A DNA stretch of 64,000 nt from CAZQEZ01 sp964592475 (GCA_964592475.1 CAZQEZ010000002.1:1-64000), one strand, 5' to 3'. Shown: positions 1 through 7,267, counted from the first letter of the stretch. Program-made: numbers and translations. The notes: generated by a model not told the origin, from the letters alone.

Positions 1-1308
1 GTAAGGTCTTAAATCTACATGTCTACCCTCAATGCTATTTTCTGCCAGTGTTGGAACGCGTGATAGATTGATCACTGGCTGGGCTATATATTTTCTGGGA
101 TTATCTTTTACGCGTTGTTTAAATTCTTCCTGCTCTGCTTTAGTTGATTTCGGCCCAATCAACATGCCATATCCGCCGGAAGCATCAGTTTGTTTTATCA
201 CCAGGTTGGCAATATTTTCCATTACATATTGATAATCATTTTCCTCTCTGCAAATGTAAGTCTGCACATTAGGGATAAGCGTTTCTTCTCCCAGATAATA
301 CTTGATAATACGGGGAACATAAGCATAAACTGCTTTATCATCTGCTACCCCTGTACCAGGAGCATTAACTAAAATTACGTTTCCTTTTTTATAAGCTTCA
401 AATAAATGAGGGGTGCCCAGCATGGAATCTTTTCTAAAATGAACCGGATCCAAAAAATCATCGTCTACTCTCCGGTAGATTACATCTACTTTTTGTAAAC
501 CCTGCGTGGTTCTCATGTAAACGAAATCTTTTTGCACCACCAGGTCTCTACCTTCTACCAGTTCAGCACCCATCTGTTGAGCCAGGTAGGCATGTTCATA
601 ATAAGCCGAATTATAAATACCTGGCGTTAATACTGCTACTGTAGGAGAGGGATTATCAGTTAAAGATTCCAGCATATCTCGTAAAATATGAGAATAATTA
701 TATACCGGCCGCACGTTAAGGGTTTCAAATAGTTCCGGAAAAGTTCTTTTCAATATTTCCCGGTTTTCCAGCAAATAGGATACACCGGATGGACAACGAA
801 GATTATCTTCTAACACCATGTACTGGCCATTGTTATCGCGGATAAGGTCAGAGCCTGTGATGTGACACCATATATTTTGTGGCGGATTAAGGCCTTCGCA
901 TTGTTTTAAATAAGTAGTACCTGACAAAACCAACTCTTTAGGGATGATCTTATCTTTAATAATCTTCTGATCGTGATACAAATCGTCAATAAATAAGTTA
1001 AGTGCTTTAATTCGCTGTTGCAGGCCTTTTTCTAGTTGATCCCATTCCTTACCATTTATAATTCGAGGTACTACATCCAAAGGTAAAATTCTCTCAATTC
1101 CTTGCGTATCGCTGTATACATTGAATGTCATACCCAGCGACAATTGTGCTCTATCAGTACTATGCTGCAGAAATTTGATTTTTTTCCAACCTATCTGCTC
1201 CACTCGTTCTTTAAATAGCTTATAATGATTTCTTACGTTTCCGGAATCATCAAACATTTCATCATAAAAGCTTTCCAGTAAATAATTATCAAAATTAATT
1301 TTAGACAT
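1..1308 (-). CDS. Circularly permuted ATP-grasp protein (DUF404/DUF407 type), 3' end cut by window edge
   Basis: An open frame runs without a stop from an ATG at 1308 to the first base, 436 codons, so the C-terminus lies outside the window. The translation begins MSKINFDNYLLESFYDEM and has the hallmarks of the circularly permuted ATP-grasp family: a GSDLIRDNNGQYMVLEDNLR segment near residue 150, followed by CPSGVSYLLENR, and the glycine-rich ASGGYGMLIGP segment near residue 372. Members are usually about 470-490 residues, so about 40 are missing. The family is predicted to form amide or peptide bonds using ATP; the substrate is not established. A neighbouring alpha-E (DUF403) gene and a transglutaminase-like gene are usual partners and would be expected to the left. 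The family call is firm, the function is not. Confidence 0.9.
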   Translation of the reverse strand, partial: MSKINFDNYLLESFYDEMFDDSGNVRNHYKLFKERVEQIGWKKIKFLQHSTDRAQLSLGMTFNVYSDTQGIERILPLDVVPRIINGKEWDQLEKGLQQRIKALNLFIDDLYHDQKIIKDKIIPKELVLSGTTYLKQCEGLNPPQNIWCHITGSDLIRDNNGQYMVLEDNLRCPSGVSYLLENREILKRTFPELFETLNVRPVYNYSHILRDMLESLTDNPSPTVAVLTPGIYNSAYYEHAYLAQQMGAELVEGRDLVVQKDFVYMRTTQGLQKVDVIYRRVDDDFLDPVHFRKDSMLGTPHLFEAYKKGNVILVNAPGTGVADDKAVYAYVPRIIKYYLGEETLIPNVQTYICREENDYQYVMENIANLVIKQTDASGGYGMLIGPKSTKAEQEEFKQRVKDNPRKYIAQPVINLSRVPTLAENSIEGRHVDLRPY

Positions 1309-1473
1309 AATAATTCAATAACCTTTAACAAAATTTAAAAAATGGGCAAGTTATGTTGAAGACAATGGCCTAAAAATACTATATTTTTTTAATTATGCAA
1401 AATTTAAAAAAATATACGCCTTATTAGTTCCACCAAAAGATAATCCTTTTTGACCCCTATAAAAGATTTCCCG

Positions 1474-1764
1474 CTATGGCATTGGCCCAAGATAAGATTT
1501 TTGCAAACCTCCAAAATCTAATATAAATCGATCAAGGTAAACGCCTGTATCTATTAGCCATAACCTCATCGTGTGTTTACCAGCTTATTCGATGAAATGT
1601 TGAGTCAATTTTATCGAGGCGTTGCGGCTAACATTTTGTTTCCACTCTTCACTTCGATCATGGGTAGAAAAATCAATAATTAGTGGCGGATGTTCGTCTA
1701 TTGAAATGGCATATTTAGCTCCGCGGTATTTGTTGATTGGATGGGTAGGTAAAGTTAAACTATA
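1474..1764 (-). pseudogene. Decayed C-terminal remnant of a glycoside hydrolase family 115 protein
   Basis: One reverse frame reads through about 97 codons with a single in-frame TAA at 1585-1587 and a natural stop at 1474-1476. The peptide contains KYRGAKYAISIDEHPP, then EEWKQNVSRNASIKLTQHFI, the stop, GKHTMRLWLIDTG and finally GGLQKSYLGPMP. This order matches the end of GH115 alpha-glucuronidases: a beta-rich domain with a [RK]YAVSxDxxPP strand, W..xVxxN, PGxHTLKxWMxDPGVVxxK and GGLxxSYLGPPES. The usual 800-1000 residues upstream are absent, and another in-frame stop lies at 1774-1776. It is therefore a relic, left by deletion or by passage of a mobile segment. The assignment rests on motif recall and was not searched. 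The flanking stretches 1309-1473 and 1774-1854 hold nothing recognisable. Confidence 0.72.
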
Positions 1765-1854
1765 GACTACTAATTATAAATAAAAAATTGGGAGGTTGAG
1801 AAGATTTTTTTTCTTGTGAATTATAATAAGTTTTAACACAATAATAGTATATTA

Positions 1855-1887
1855 TTTGGATAAGTAAATTATTTACCCTTATATTTA
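1855..1887 (+). promoter_or_regulatory. Promoter-like TTTG / TATATTTA pair pointing right
   Basis: TTTG at 1855-1858 and TATATTTA at 1880-1887, 21 bases apart, resemble the Bacteroidota -33/-7 pair (TTTG and TAnnTTTG) with one mismatch in the -7 box. No gene on the plus strand follows; the next plus-strand signal is an intrinsic terminator at 1931-1962. The match may be chance in AT-rich DNA. Confidence 0.3.
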
Positions 1888-1892
1888 CACAG

Positions 1893-1908
1893 GCTTAATT
1901 AATTAAGC
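1893..1908. repeat. 16-bp perfect palindrome GCTTAATTAATTAAGC
   Basis: A perfect 16-bp palindrome sits 5 bp after the promoter-like element at 1855-1887 and before the terminator hairpin at 1931. It could be an operator or a self-pairing stem. In such AT-rich sequence a palindrome of this composition could also arise by chance. Confidence 0.4.
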
Positions 1909-1930
1909 TGTCGCATTATCCAAAATTAAA

Positions 1931-1962
1931 AAGTAAGCGGGCTATTGGTTCGCTTATTTTTT
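1931..1962. terminator. Intrinsic terminator hairpin, bidirectional in form
   Basis: AAGTAAGCG (1931-1939) pairs with CGCTTATTT (1951-1959) around an 11-nt loop, and is followed by a T run on the plus strand. On the minus strand the hairpin is also followed by a T-rich stretch and overlaps the stop codon of the DUF2721 gene at 1954, whose transcription it would end. Confidence 0.5.
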
Positions 1963-2355
1963 GCCTGGCTCCTCCAAATCGCTCAATTGAATATTCAATG
2001 CTTTTGTACTTATCTGTATTTCCCTGATAGAAAGTCCTAGAGAAGCCATTAATAAAACCAAGCTTATTCCAAACACATACTCTCCTGCTCTAACTTCTCC
2101 GGCATACAACAAAAACATGGTAAGCACACATAGAAAAAGACTACTGATACCTAATGCTTGCATATTCTTAGTTAGATTTACCCGCTTGCGCAAATTCTTT
2201 ATTTGTCCGTAAATTGTTGCGTCAGGTTTTTCTTTATACTTAGAATGAAGACCTCTTATTAAATTGGCAATGGTAAGAAAACGATTTGTATAAGCCAAGA
2301 GCAATAGAGAAATAGCCGGGAAAAGAAGTGCTGGGGTAGAAAGTGTAATTTCCAT
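1954..2355 (-). CDS. DUF2721 family membrane protein
   Basis: 133 residues from the ATG at 2355 (MEITLSTPALLFPAIS). The frame is open further upstream to 2478, but family members start directly with the first membrane segment, so the internal ATG is chosen. The signature TPALLFPAISLLLLAYTNRF followed by a basic linker (LIRGLHSKYKEKPD) and two further hydrophobic segments (LGISSLFLCVLTMFLLYAG and YVFGISLVLLMASLGLS) is the DUF2721 layout. The protein is predicted to lie in the inner membrane; its role is unknown. It stands alone, with no operon partner on either side. Confidence 0.8.
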   Translation of the reverse strand: MEITLSTPALLFPAISLLLLAYTNRFLTIANLIRGLHSKYKEKPDATIYGQIKNLRKRVNLTKNMQALGISSLFLCVLTMFLLYAGEVRAGEYVFGISLVLLMASLGLSIREIQISTKALNIQLSDLEEPGKK

Positions 2356-2665
2356 TAAGTTTAAATTTTTTTGCCTTAACAAATTTAGAAATTGGTAGTC
2401 TGTAAAGAAACTAATAAGCAATAAATCTATAAACCGTAAAATCATCCCATTCCCGGCAGAAAATTTTGTATAAATCAATATTCCAGTAGCTCACATTATT
2501 ACTCTTTTGCTGACTTTAATTAATTATATAGAACACAACCCCGCTTAATAAAACCATCCATTCAACACTTGAAAGCGGGCCATTGGAAATTCAATTTTCA
2601 TAAATTATTTTAAAACCATGCAACTTTTTTATTTACTTGTGCATCTTATTTACAAAAACAGGGTA

Positions 2666-3136
2666 ATGAACAAGGAATTTAAAATTTACGGTATTTTTTC
2701 AGTTATAATCATTGGCTTACTTTTTATTGAGTTTAACAGCCCACGGCTTAGTCATGCCAATATAAATGCCATAAGTCAATTGCCGGCTATTGAAAAAATA
2801 GTGGTTAATATTCCTTGTAACATTTACATTCAAAAAAGTGACGAAAATAAAATTGTAATAGAACAAAATGGCAATTATTTGATTCAGATAAAAGCTTCTA
2901 TTGAAGCTGAAGCGCTCACTATTGATGGAAACTTAATTAGTTCACTATTGCTTACAACAAAGAGCTTTTTGTCTACCTCATCCAAAATAAATATTTATAT
3001 CTCCTTGAAAGATATAAAAAATATGAAATTGTGCGACTATTGTGAATTAACCATTTCTGGCAGCATCAATGGAGAACAATTAAATTTAAAAGTGCGACAA
3101 GCAGGGTTGATGATCATGATTGACAAAAAAGTTTAG
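2666..3136 (+). CDS. Secreted GIN-like (DUF2807-type) beta-helix protein
   Basis: The ATG at 2666 (MNKEFKIYGIF) gives 156 residues with an N-terminal signal-like hydrophobic segment (IYGIFSVIIIGLLFIEF). The frame also has an ATG at 2618, but that adds a second hydrophobic stretch and is less plausible. The mature part reads AIEKIVVNIPCNIYIQKSDENKIVIEQ and later LISSLLLTTKS..INIYISLKDIKNMKLCDYCELTISGSI, the repeating short beta-strand pattern of GIN/DUF2807 auto-adhesin-like proteins that are very common in Bacteroidota. It is shorter than usual (about 200-240). Its stop codon overlaps that of the convergent DUF4112 gene by 4 nt. The family assignment is moderate, the function unknown. Confidence 0.6.
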   Translation: MNKEFKIYGIFSVIIIGLLFIEFNSPRLSHANINAISQLPAIEKIVVNIPCNIYIQKSDENKIVIEQNGNYLIQIKASIEAEALTIDGNLISSLLLTTKSFLSTSSKINIYISLKDIKNMKLCDYCELTISGSINGEQLNLKVRQAGLMIMIDKKV

Positions 3137-3621
3137 AAAAGACCGGCCAACCATTGTATTAGTAATACAATTAGATAAATAAGCACTGCAAATACCGCCA
3201 GAAAAATAATAATAATTAATACTAATAAACCAGCACCACTGCCTTGATGTTTGCCTTCATTGTAATGTTCTTTCAGTAGCCTTATATTCCTATTATTGGC
3301 TTTGTACCAGGCATCGAAAATGACACCAATGAAGGGGATACTTCCAATTATAGTATCAAGCAACACATTGCCAAACATTTTTACCACCACCTTACCACTG
3401 GCTCCTTCTCGTAGCATTACCAATATCAATGCTGAAGAAAAAATCATGGTTACCGCATCGCCTACGCCAGGAATGATCCCAATGATAGGATCCAGACCAA
3501 ATTTGAATCGAGTACCTGGCAATTTATATTGTGCATCTAGTTGGTTGGCTGTTCTTTCCAGCCATTTAAAAGTTTCATTGTGCTGTCCTTTACTAAAGCT
3601 CTGCGTATGACTATTCTGCAT
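3133..3621 (-). CDS. DUF4112 family membrane protein
   Basis: 162 residues. The segment LDAQYKLPGTRFKFGLDPIIGIIPGVGDAVTM near residues 28-60 is the DUF4112 signature, followed by a second conserved part (NVLLDTIIGSIPFIGVIFDAWYKANNRN) and a strongly hydrophobic C-terminal segment (LLVLIIIIFLAVFAVLIYLIVLL). The protein is likely anchored in the inner membrane. The biochemical role is not known. The gene starts with ATG at 3621 and converges on the GIN-like gene, sharing 4 nt at the stops. Confidence 0.85.
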   Translation of the reverse strand: MQNSHTQSFSKGQHNETFKWLERTANQLDAQYKLPGTRFKFGLDPIIGIIPGVGDAVTMIFSSALILVMLREGASGKVVVKMFGNVLLDTIIGSIPFIGVIFDAWYKANNRNIRLLKEHYNEGKHQGSGAGLLVLIIIIFLAVFAVLIYLIVLLIQWLAGLF

Positions 3622-3691
3622 TGTTTAAAAAATACTTTATTTATATTTCAAGCTGCAATAATCAGCATTGTTTAAAAACCTGAAGTTAAAA

Positions 3692-4057
3692 TTAGTTATT
3701 GGACCAGCTATTAGTTTGCAAAAAAGTCCTTATCACATCAATTTGAAACTTTGCTACCTGGCTGTGCCTGGGATTTCCGTTTATCATAACCAGGTAAACT
3801 CCTAGCACAGACATTTTCCAATCTATGCCTATTTCCTCATCTATAGCCTTATATATGGTTTTAAAATGATGGGCTATCGAAATATTCATGCTGCTGCAAA
3901 TCTGTATTGCCCTTTGTACTGCCTCATTAATTTCTTCTTCTGTAACATCATCATGCTCAAATATATCACTAGCGTAGTATTTTAGCTTTCGCTGCTCCAA
4001 ACTATTAATAAAATCTTGTAATACACTAAAATGTGGTTGCCTATAAATTAAATTCAT
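3692..4057 (-). CDS. Small DinD-like domain protein in the stress cluster (function unknown)
   Basis: 121 residues from the ATG at 4057, chosen because AAAGGAG lies 7 nt upstream, a strong Shine-Dalgarno that the alternative start at 4087 lacks. The pattern INEAVQRAIQICSSMNISIAHHF, then DWKMSVLGVYLVMINGNPRHSQVAKFQI resembles the core of DinD/BRO-like damage-inducible proteins (AxxrAxxac...HF...DyxLsryacYLiaxNGDPrkxxVAxAQ). The other DinD regions are missing. It lies 49 nt after the J-protein gene on the same strand and is probably co-transcribed with it. That is the position where many bacteria carry cbpM, the J-protein modulator, but it does not look like CbpM. The domain resemblance is my own recognition and is moderate. 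Confidence 0.55.
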   Translation of the reverse strand: MNLIYRQPHFSVLQDFINSLEQRKLKYYASDIFEHDDVTEEEINEAVQRAIQICSSMNISIAHHFKTIYKAIDEEIGIDWKMSVLGVYLVMINGNPRHSQVAKFQIDVIRTFLQTNSWSNN

Positions 4058-4106
4058 AATTGCTCCTTTTTGGTTAATTTTTGGCAAATTTTATACCTTT
4101 TAATAC

Positions 4107-5042
4107 TTATACAAAAGATTCCTCTTTTTGAATTTCGGCAAGCTTTTTATATAATTTTTCTTCTTCACTGGACAAATTTTTGGGTAAGCTGGCCATAGCA
4201 GTTACATAAAGATCACCAAATTGATTAGTTTTATTGAAATCTGGCATTCCCAGGCCTTTTAGTCTAAATTTTTTAGCATTTTCAGTTCCGGCTGGTATGG
4301 TAAAATTTATAGAACCTTTTAAAGTCTCTATTTGAATCTTACCCCCTAAAATCATAGTGTACAAGTTAATTTTTTCTTGCTTATAAAGGTCATTACCTTT
4401 TCGCTCAAAGCGGGAATCATCCTCCACTTTAATATTAAGATATACATCACCGGATGCGCCACCATTTATTCCAGGGCCCCCTTTGCCTTTTATCCTCAAC
4501 TTTTGACCATCTTTTACCCCGGGTTTAATTTTAAGTTTGATTTTTTTATCTTCAACATTTAATAGTTTGGTTGAGCCATGATAAGCCTCTTCCAAAGTTA
4601 AAACGAAATCAGCTTCATAGTCATGTCCTTTTTGAGCATAATTTTGGCCACCAAAGCCACCACTTCTTTGTTGCTGAAAACCGCCACCAAAAAAGCTTTC
4701 AAAAAAATCGGAAAAACCACCTTGTCCAAAGTCATCTGAAAATGGATTTCCCTGAGAGCTACCGGCAAAACCTCTTCCGCCAAAATTGCCATAGTCTTCA
4801 AATCCATTTTGCTGATATTGCTTCCAGTTAGACCCCAATCGGTCATAGTGCTTTCTTTTTTGCGGATCTTTTAGCACTTCGTAAGCTTCTGCTATTTGTT
4901 TAAATTTTTCCTCTGCTTGTTTGTCATCCTTATTTTTATCAGGATGATATTTTACTGCTAATTTTCGATATGCTTTCTTAATCTCTTCTTGCGTAGCAGT
5001 TTTTTCTATCCCTAATATATTATAGTAATCTTTATAATCCAT
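4107..5042 (-). CDS. cbpA: J-domain co-chaperone, CbpA / type II DnaJ
   Basis: 311 residues. The J domain spans residues 4-68 with the HPD triad at 33-35, then a Gly/Phe-rich linker (about 75-135) and two C-terminal beta-sandwich substrate-binding domains starting near 138 (GHDYEADFVLTLEEAYHG). The four CxxCxGxG zinc repeats of DnaJ are absent, so this is the CbpA / type II (DjlB-like) class rather than DnaJ itself. It should stimulate DnaK ATPase and deliver unfolded clients in the cytoplasm. The gene is divergent from hsp20 across a 330-bp control region, and a small DinD-like gene follows it. Confidence 0.9.
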   Translation of the reverse strand: MDYKDYYNILGIEKTATQEEIKKAYRKLAVKYHPDKNKDDKQAEEKFKQIAEAYEVLKDPQKRKHYDRLGSNWKQYQQNGFEDYGNFGGRGFAGSSQGNPFSDDFGQGGFSDFFESFFGGGFQQQRSGGFGGQNYAQKGHDYEADFVLTLEEAYHGSTKLLNVEDKKIKLKIKPGVKDGQKLRIKGKGGPGINGGASGDVYLNIKVEDDSRFERKGNDLYKQEKINLYTMILGGKIQIETLKGSINFTIPAGTENAKKFRLKGLGMPDFNKTNQFGDLYVTAMASLPKNLSSEEEKLYKKLAEIQKEESFV

Positions 5043-5085
5043 ACCAATTTTATTCTCGTCTATTACAAATATTGTACTTTTTCAT

Positions 5086-5103
5086 GATTTGTCTAAACAA
5101 ATC
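5086..5103. promoter_or_regulatory. Inverted repeat GATTTGT-N4-ACAAATC upstream of cbpA
   Basis: Perfect 7-bp arms with a 4-nt centre (5086-5092 and 5097-5103), about 45 bp before the cbpA start. It shares the core ATTTG-N5/6-CAAAT with the element at 5293-5309 in front of the divergent hsp20 gene, which suggests one regulator acting on both genes. No regulator gene lies next to it. This is inference from symmetry and position only. Confidence 0.45.
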
Positions 5104-5205
5104 TTATACCATAATGCTATGATCTATCTATAACAAATTTACGTATTCCACTTCAAAAATTAATAGTCATTTTATTGGGCAAAAAATGGCAAAACTAACT
5201 TTATT

Positions 5206-5220
5206 GTGTCATTTTGACAC
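5206..5220. promoter_or_regulatory. Palindrome GTGTCATTTTGACAC in the cbpA-hsp20 control region
   Basis: Perfect 6-bp arms (GTGTCA / TGACAC) around TTT. A degraded copy of the same form, CGCCA-CAA-TGACA, lies at 5249-5261, centre to centre 42 bp away, which is about four helical turns. This spacing is usual for paired operator or activator sites on one face of the DNA. The site is nearly central between the two divergent genes and could serve either. Confidence 0.5.
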
Positions 5221-5284
5221 CTTTTTAAATAAGTTGAGCAGAATAATACGCCACAATGACATTCAGTTTAATTTTATTAGGCAA

Positions 5285-5309
5285 TGGCATCTCATTTGTA
5301 AAGCAAATG
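5285..5309 (+). promoter_or_regulatory. Candidate hsp20 promoter region with inverted repeat CATTTG-N5-CAAATG
   Basis: TGGCAT-N5-TTGT at 5285-5299 has the GG at the -24 place and a G (but T instead of C) at the -12 place expected of a sigma-54 promoter. The same bases carry a perfect inverted repeat, CATTTG (5293-5298) and CAAATG (5304-5309). An alternative reading takes TTTG at 5295-5298 as the -33 box of an ordinary Bacteroidota promoter with a poor -7 box. The transcript would start about 60 bp before hsp20. The remaining control-region sequence (5104-5205, 5310-5371) shows nothing else I can name. Confidence 0.35.
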
Positions 5310-5371
5310 TTATCTACTTAAATAACAAAAAACATTAAATATTTAAATATAATTATAACAAGGAGGAAATC

Positions 5372-5773
5372 ATGAACACTCATTATGCAGCACCCGGATC
5401 TTCATTATTGGACGAACTTTTGTCCGGAAAATTAAATAATTTTCAAGCAACCGGTTTTCCAAAATACAATATCATAGAAACAAATGATCAGTATCAGCTA
5501 GAATTGGCAGTACCAGGTTATAATAAAGAAGACTTTCAAATTAATTTAAATGACAAAAGTCTAACTATAAAAGTAACTATTGAAATAACCCAAGAGGAAA
5601 AATACCTTAAAAAAGAATTTGGCAAATGTGATTTTGAGAAAAAATTCAATCTTTCTAATAAAATTAATGCAGAAAAAATTGAAGCATCATACGAAAATGG
5701 AATTTTAAGCCTATCTTTGCCCAAGAAAGAAGAAGCGAGGGTGAAGCCACCTAAACTTATTGAAATTAAATAA
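5372..5773 (+). CDS. Small heat-shock protein Hsp20 / alpha-crystallin family
   Basis: 133 residues. The alpha-crystallin domain covers roughly residues 30-122: QLELAVPGYNKEDFQINLNDKSLTI is the N-terminal half and ASYENGILSLSLPK the conserved AxxxxGVLxxxxPK-like segment. A short C-terminal tail has the I/L-x-I motif (LIEI) used for oligomer assembly. The protein holds unfolding clients for DnaK with its J partners. The start has AAGGAGGA 6 nt upstream, an unusually perfect ribosome-binding site for this phylum, which suggests strong induced translation. The gene is divergent from the cbpA operon. Confidence 0.93.
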   Translation: MNTHYAAPGSSLLDELLSGKLNNFQATGFPKYNIIETNDQYQLELAVPGYNKEDFQINLNDKSLTIKVTIEITQEEKYLKKEFGKCDFEKKFNLSNKINAEKIEASYENGILSLSLPKKEEARVKPPKLIEIK

Positions 5774-5786
5774 TATAGGTTAAAGT

Positions 5787-5817
5787 AAAAGGATAGTCAA
5801 TCGACTATCCTTTTTTT
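5787..5817. terminator. Bidirectional intrinsic terminator between hsp20 and DUF2071 genes
   Basis: AAAAGGATAGTC (5787-5798), loop AATC, GACTATCCTTTT (5803-5814), then more T. The 12-bp stem with A- and T-runs on both sides can end transcription from both convergent genes. Confidence 0.85.
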
Positions 5818-6625
5818 ATATAGGTTGTAAATTAAAAATTTCAACATCTGCACTATCGCAATAAACAATACTACATGGTTTTTCTAGCGGCGGAGTCAAG
5901 TGATCCATGGAAAACAAATGAGTATCATATTTTACAATTTTTGCAGATTTCAATTCATAAGGTTTATGATATATTCTTCCCTTATAAATATTTCCTTTTT
6001 TGGCATTATAAGAAAATAAAAGATACCTACTGGTAAGAAAAAAGTCAAGACTACCTGGATTTCCCTGATATTTTTCGTGATTAGGTTTAAATACTAATTC
6101 GTTTGCTTTATCGCTTTTATGCCTTTTACTACTAAAAGTTATCTGATCATTTTCATAATCTATTTTTTGATTAGCATTAAAATAAGGCAAATGAAAAAGA
6201 TTACGCGCAAGCCATACCAGCAAAGGACTAGAAGCATCCAGAGATAAAAACCACACGCCAGGATTTTTATCTCTATCATATACATACGTGCGCAAATTAA
6301 GTTCTAAACTGCTGGAAAGTTTGTAAACCGAAGGTAAACCAAATGGACGTATGTGTGACATAACAAATGAAACGACACCTACATAAGCTTTGCCCGCGTA
6401 AGTATCAATAAAAAGCCCCTCAGGCAACATTTTTTGTATTTCAGCTGCAGGATATTCCCAATGCAGAAAAAGCAACTTTGACCAGCGCTGGGTCATTATT
6501 CTCTTTTTTTTTACAGGCGGTTTTGTCAATCTGATGGCATTAGCTAAAGGAACACTTAAAAGTGGCATATAAATTTTTTTTGCATTTAATATATGACTAA
6601 TTGTACTTGTAGATGTTTTTTGCAT
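5816..6625 (-). CDS. DUF2071 family protein (YqjF-like)
   Basis: 269 residues from the ATG at 6625 (MQKTSTSTISHI); the frame also has a TTG two codons earlier. The DUF2071 core begins near residue 44 with MTQRWSKLLFLHWEYP, followed by PEGLFIDTYAGKAYVGVVSF, a FGLPSVYKLSSSLELNLRTYV block and the GVWFLSLDASSPL segment. The family folds like acetoacetate decarboxylase, but its activity is not established. The start may lie at the internal MTQRW instead, because the first 43 residues are not part of the conserved domain. Monocistronic: divergent from rdgB and convergent with hsp20. Confidence 0.8.
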   Translation of the reverse strand: MQKTSTSTISHILNAKKIYMPLLSVPLANAIRLTKPPVKKKRIMTQRWSKLLFLHWEYPAAEIQKMLPEGLFIDTYAGKAYVGVVSFVMSHIRPFGLPSVYKLSSSLELNLRTYVYDRDKNPGVWFLSLDASSPLLVWLARNLFHLPYFNANQKIDYENDQITFSSKRHKSDKANELVFKPNHEKYQGNPGSLDFFLTSRYLLFSYNAKKGNIYKGRIYHKPYELKSAKIVKYDTHLFSMDHLTPPLEKPCSIVYCDSADVEIFNLQPI

Positions 6626-6688
6626 AGTCAAATTATATACGCTTGTACCTATCTTGTTTAATAATTATCTTTAACTAAAAATGAGTAG

Positions 6689-7264
6689 ATGAAATTGTGC
6701 TTTGCTACAAACAATCGTAATAAGCTTGCAGAGGTAAGTGAAATGCTAGGGGATTCTTTTAACTTGGTAAGCTTAAAAGAAATTGGTTGTGAGACTGAAA
6801 TTCCTGAAGACCATGAGACATTGCAAGAAAACTCACAGCAAAAAGCAGAATTCATCGTAAAAAAATATCAAATGGACGCTTTTGCAGATGATACCGGATT
6901 GGAAGTAGAGGCTTTAGGCGGTGCGCCGGGAGTGTATTCGGCAAGATATGCCGGTCCTCAAAAAAACAATCAGGAAAATATCCGGCTACTTCTTCAAAAT
7001 TTAAGTAACAAACCTAATCGAAAGGCACAATTCAGGACAATTATCACGCTCATTTTAAATCAGCAAGTTCATCAATTTGAAGGTAAAGTAAAAGGCGAAA
7101 TAATTACTGAATTACGAGGAGCTGAAGGGTTTGGATACGATCCAATATTTGTACCGACGGGATATAGCAAAACATTTGCCGAAATGAATATGCAAGAAAA
7201 AAGCTTAATCAGCCATAGAGGACAAGCAGTAGCAAAATTAGTAGCATTTCTTAAAAGAAGTTGA
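6689..7264 (+). CDS. rdgB: Non-canonical purine NTP pyrophosphatase (XTP/dITP diphosphatase)
   Basis: 191 residues, the usual length. Ham1/RdgB motifs are complete: CFATNNRNKLAEV (substrate phosphate binding) at the N-terminus, FADDTGLEVEALGG with the catalytic Asp near residue 68, PGVYSARYAG, EGFGYDPIF and the C-terminal SHRGQAVAKL. It hydrolyses dITP, XTP and related deaminated nucleotides to monophosphates and so keeps them out of DNA and RNA. It is followed by udk after only 3 nt, so both are probably on one transcript for nucleotide housekeeping. Confidence 0.96.
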   Translation: MKLCFATNNRNKLAEVSEMLGDSFNLVSLKEIGCETEIPEDHETLQENSQQKAEFIVKKYQMDAFADDTGLEVEALGGAPGVYSARYAGPQKNNQENIRLLLQNLSNKPNRKAQFRTIITLILNQQVHQFEGKVKGEIITELRGAEGFGYDPIFVPTGYSKTFAEMNMQEKSLISHRGQAVAKLVAFLKRS

Positions 7265-7267
7265 AAA

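Noticed and set aside
1935..2586. Near-identical 14-mers (AAGCGGGCTATTGG at 1935 and AAGCGGGCCATTGG at 2573) around the DUF2721 gene
   Set aside because: One mismatch in 14 bases with no target duplication or inserted element makes an attachment-site or insertion interpretation unconvincing.
4571..4846. Two overlapping open frames inside cbpA
   Set aside because: They are shadow frames of the Gly/Phe-rich linker of the J-protein gene.
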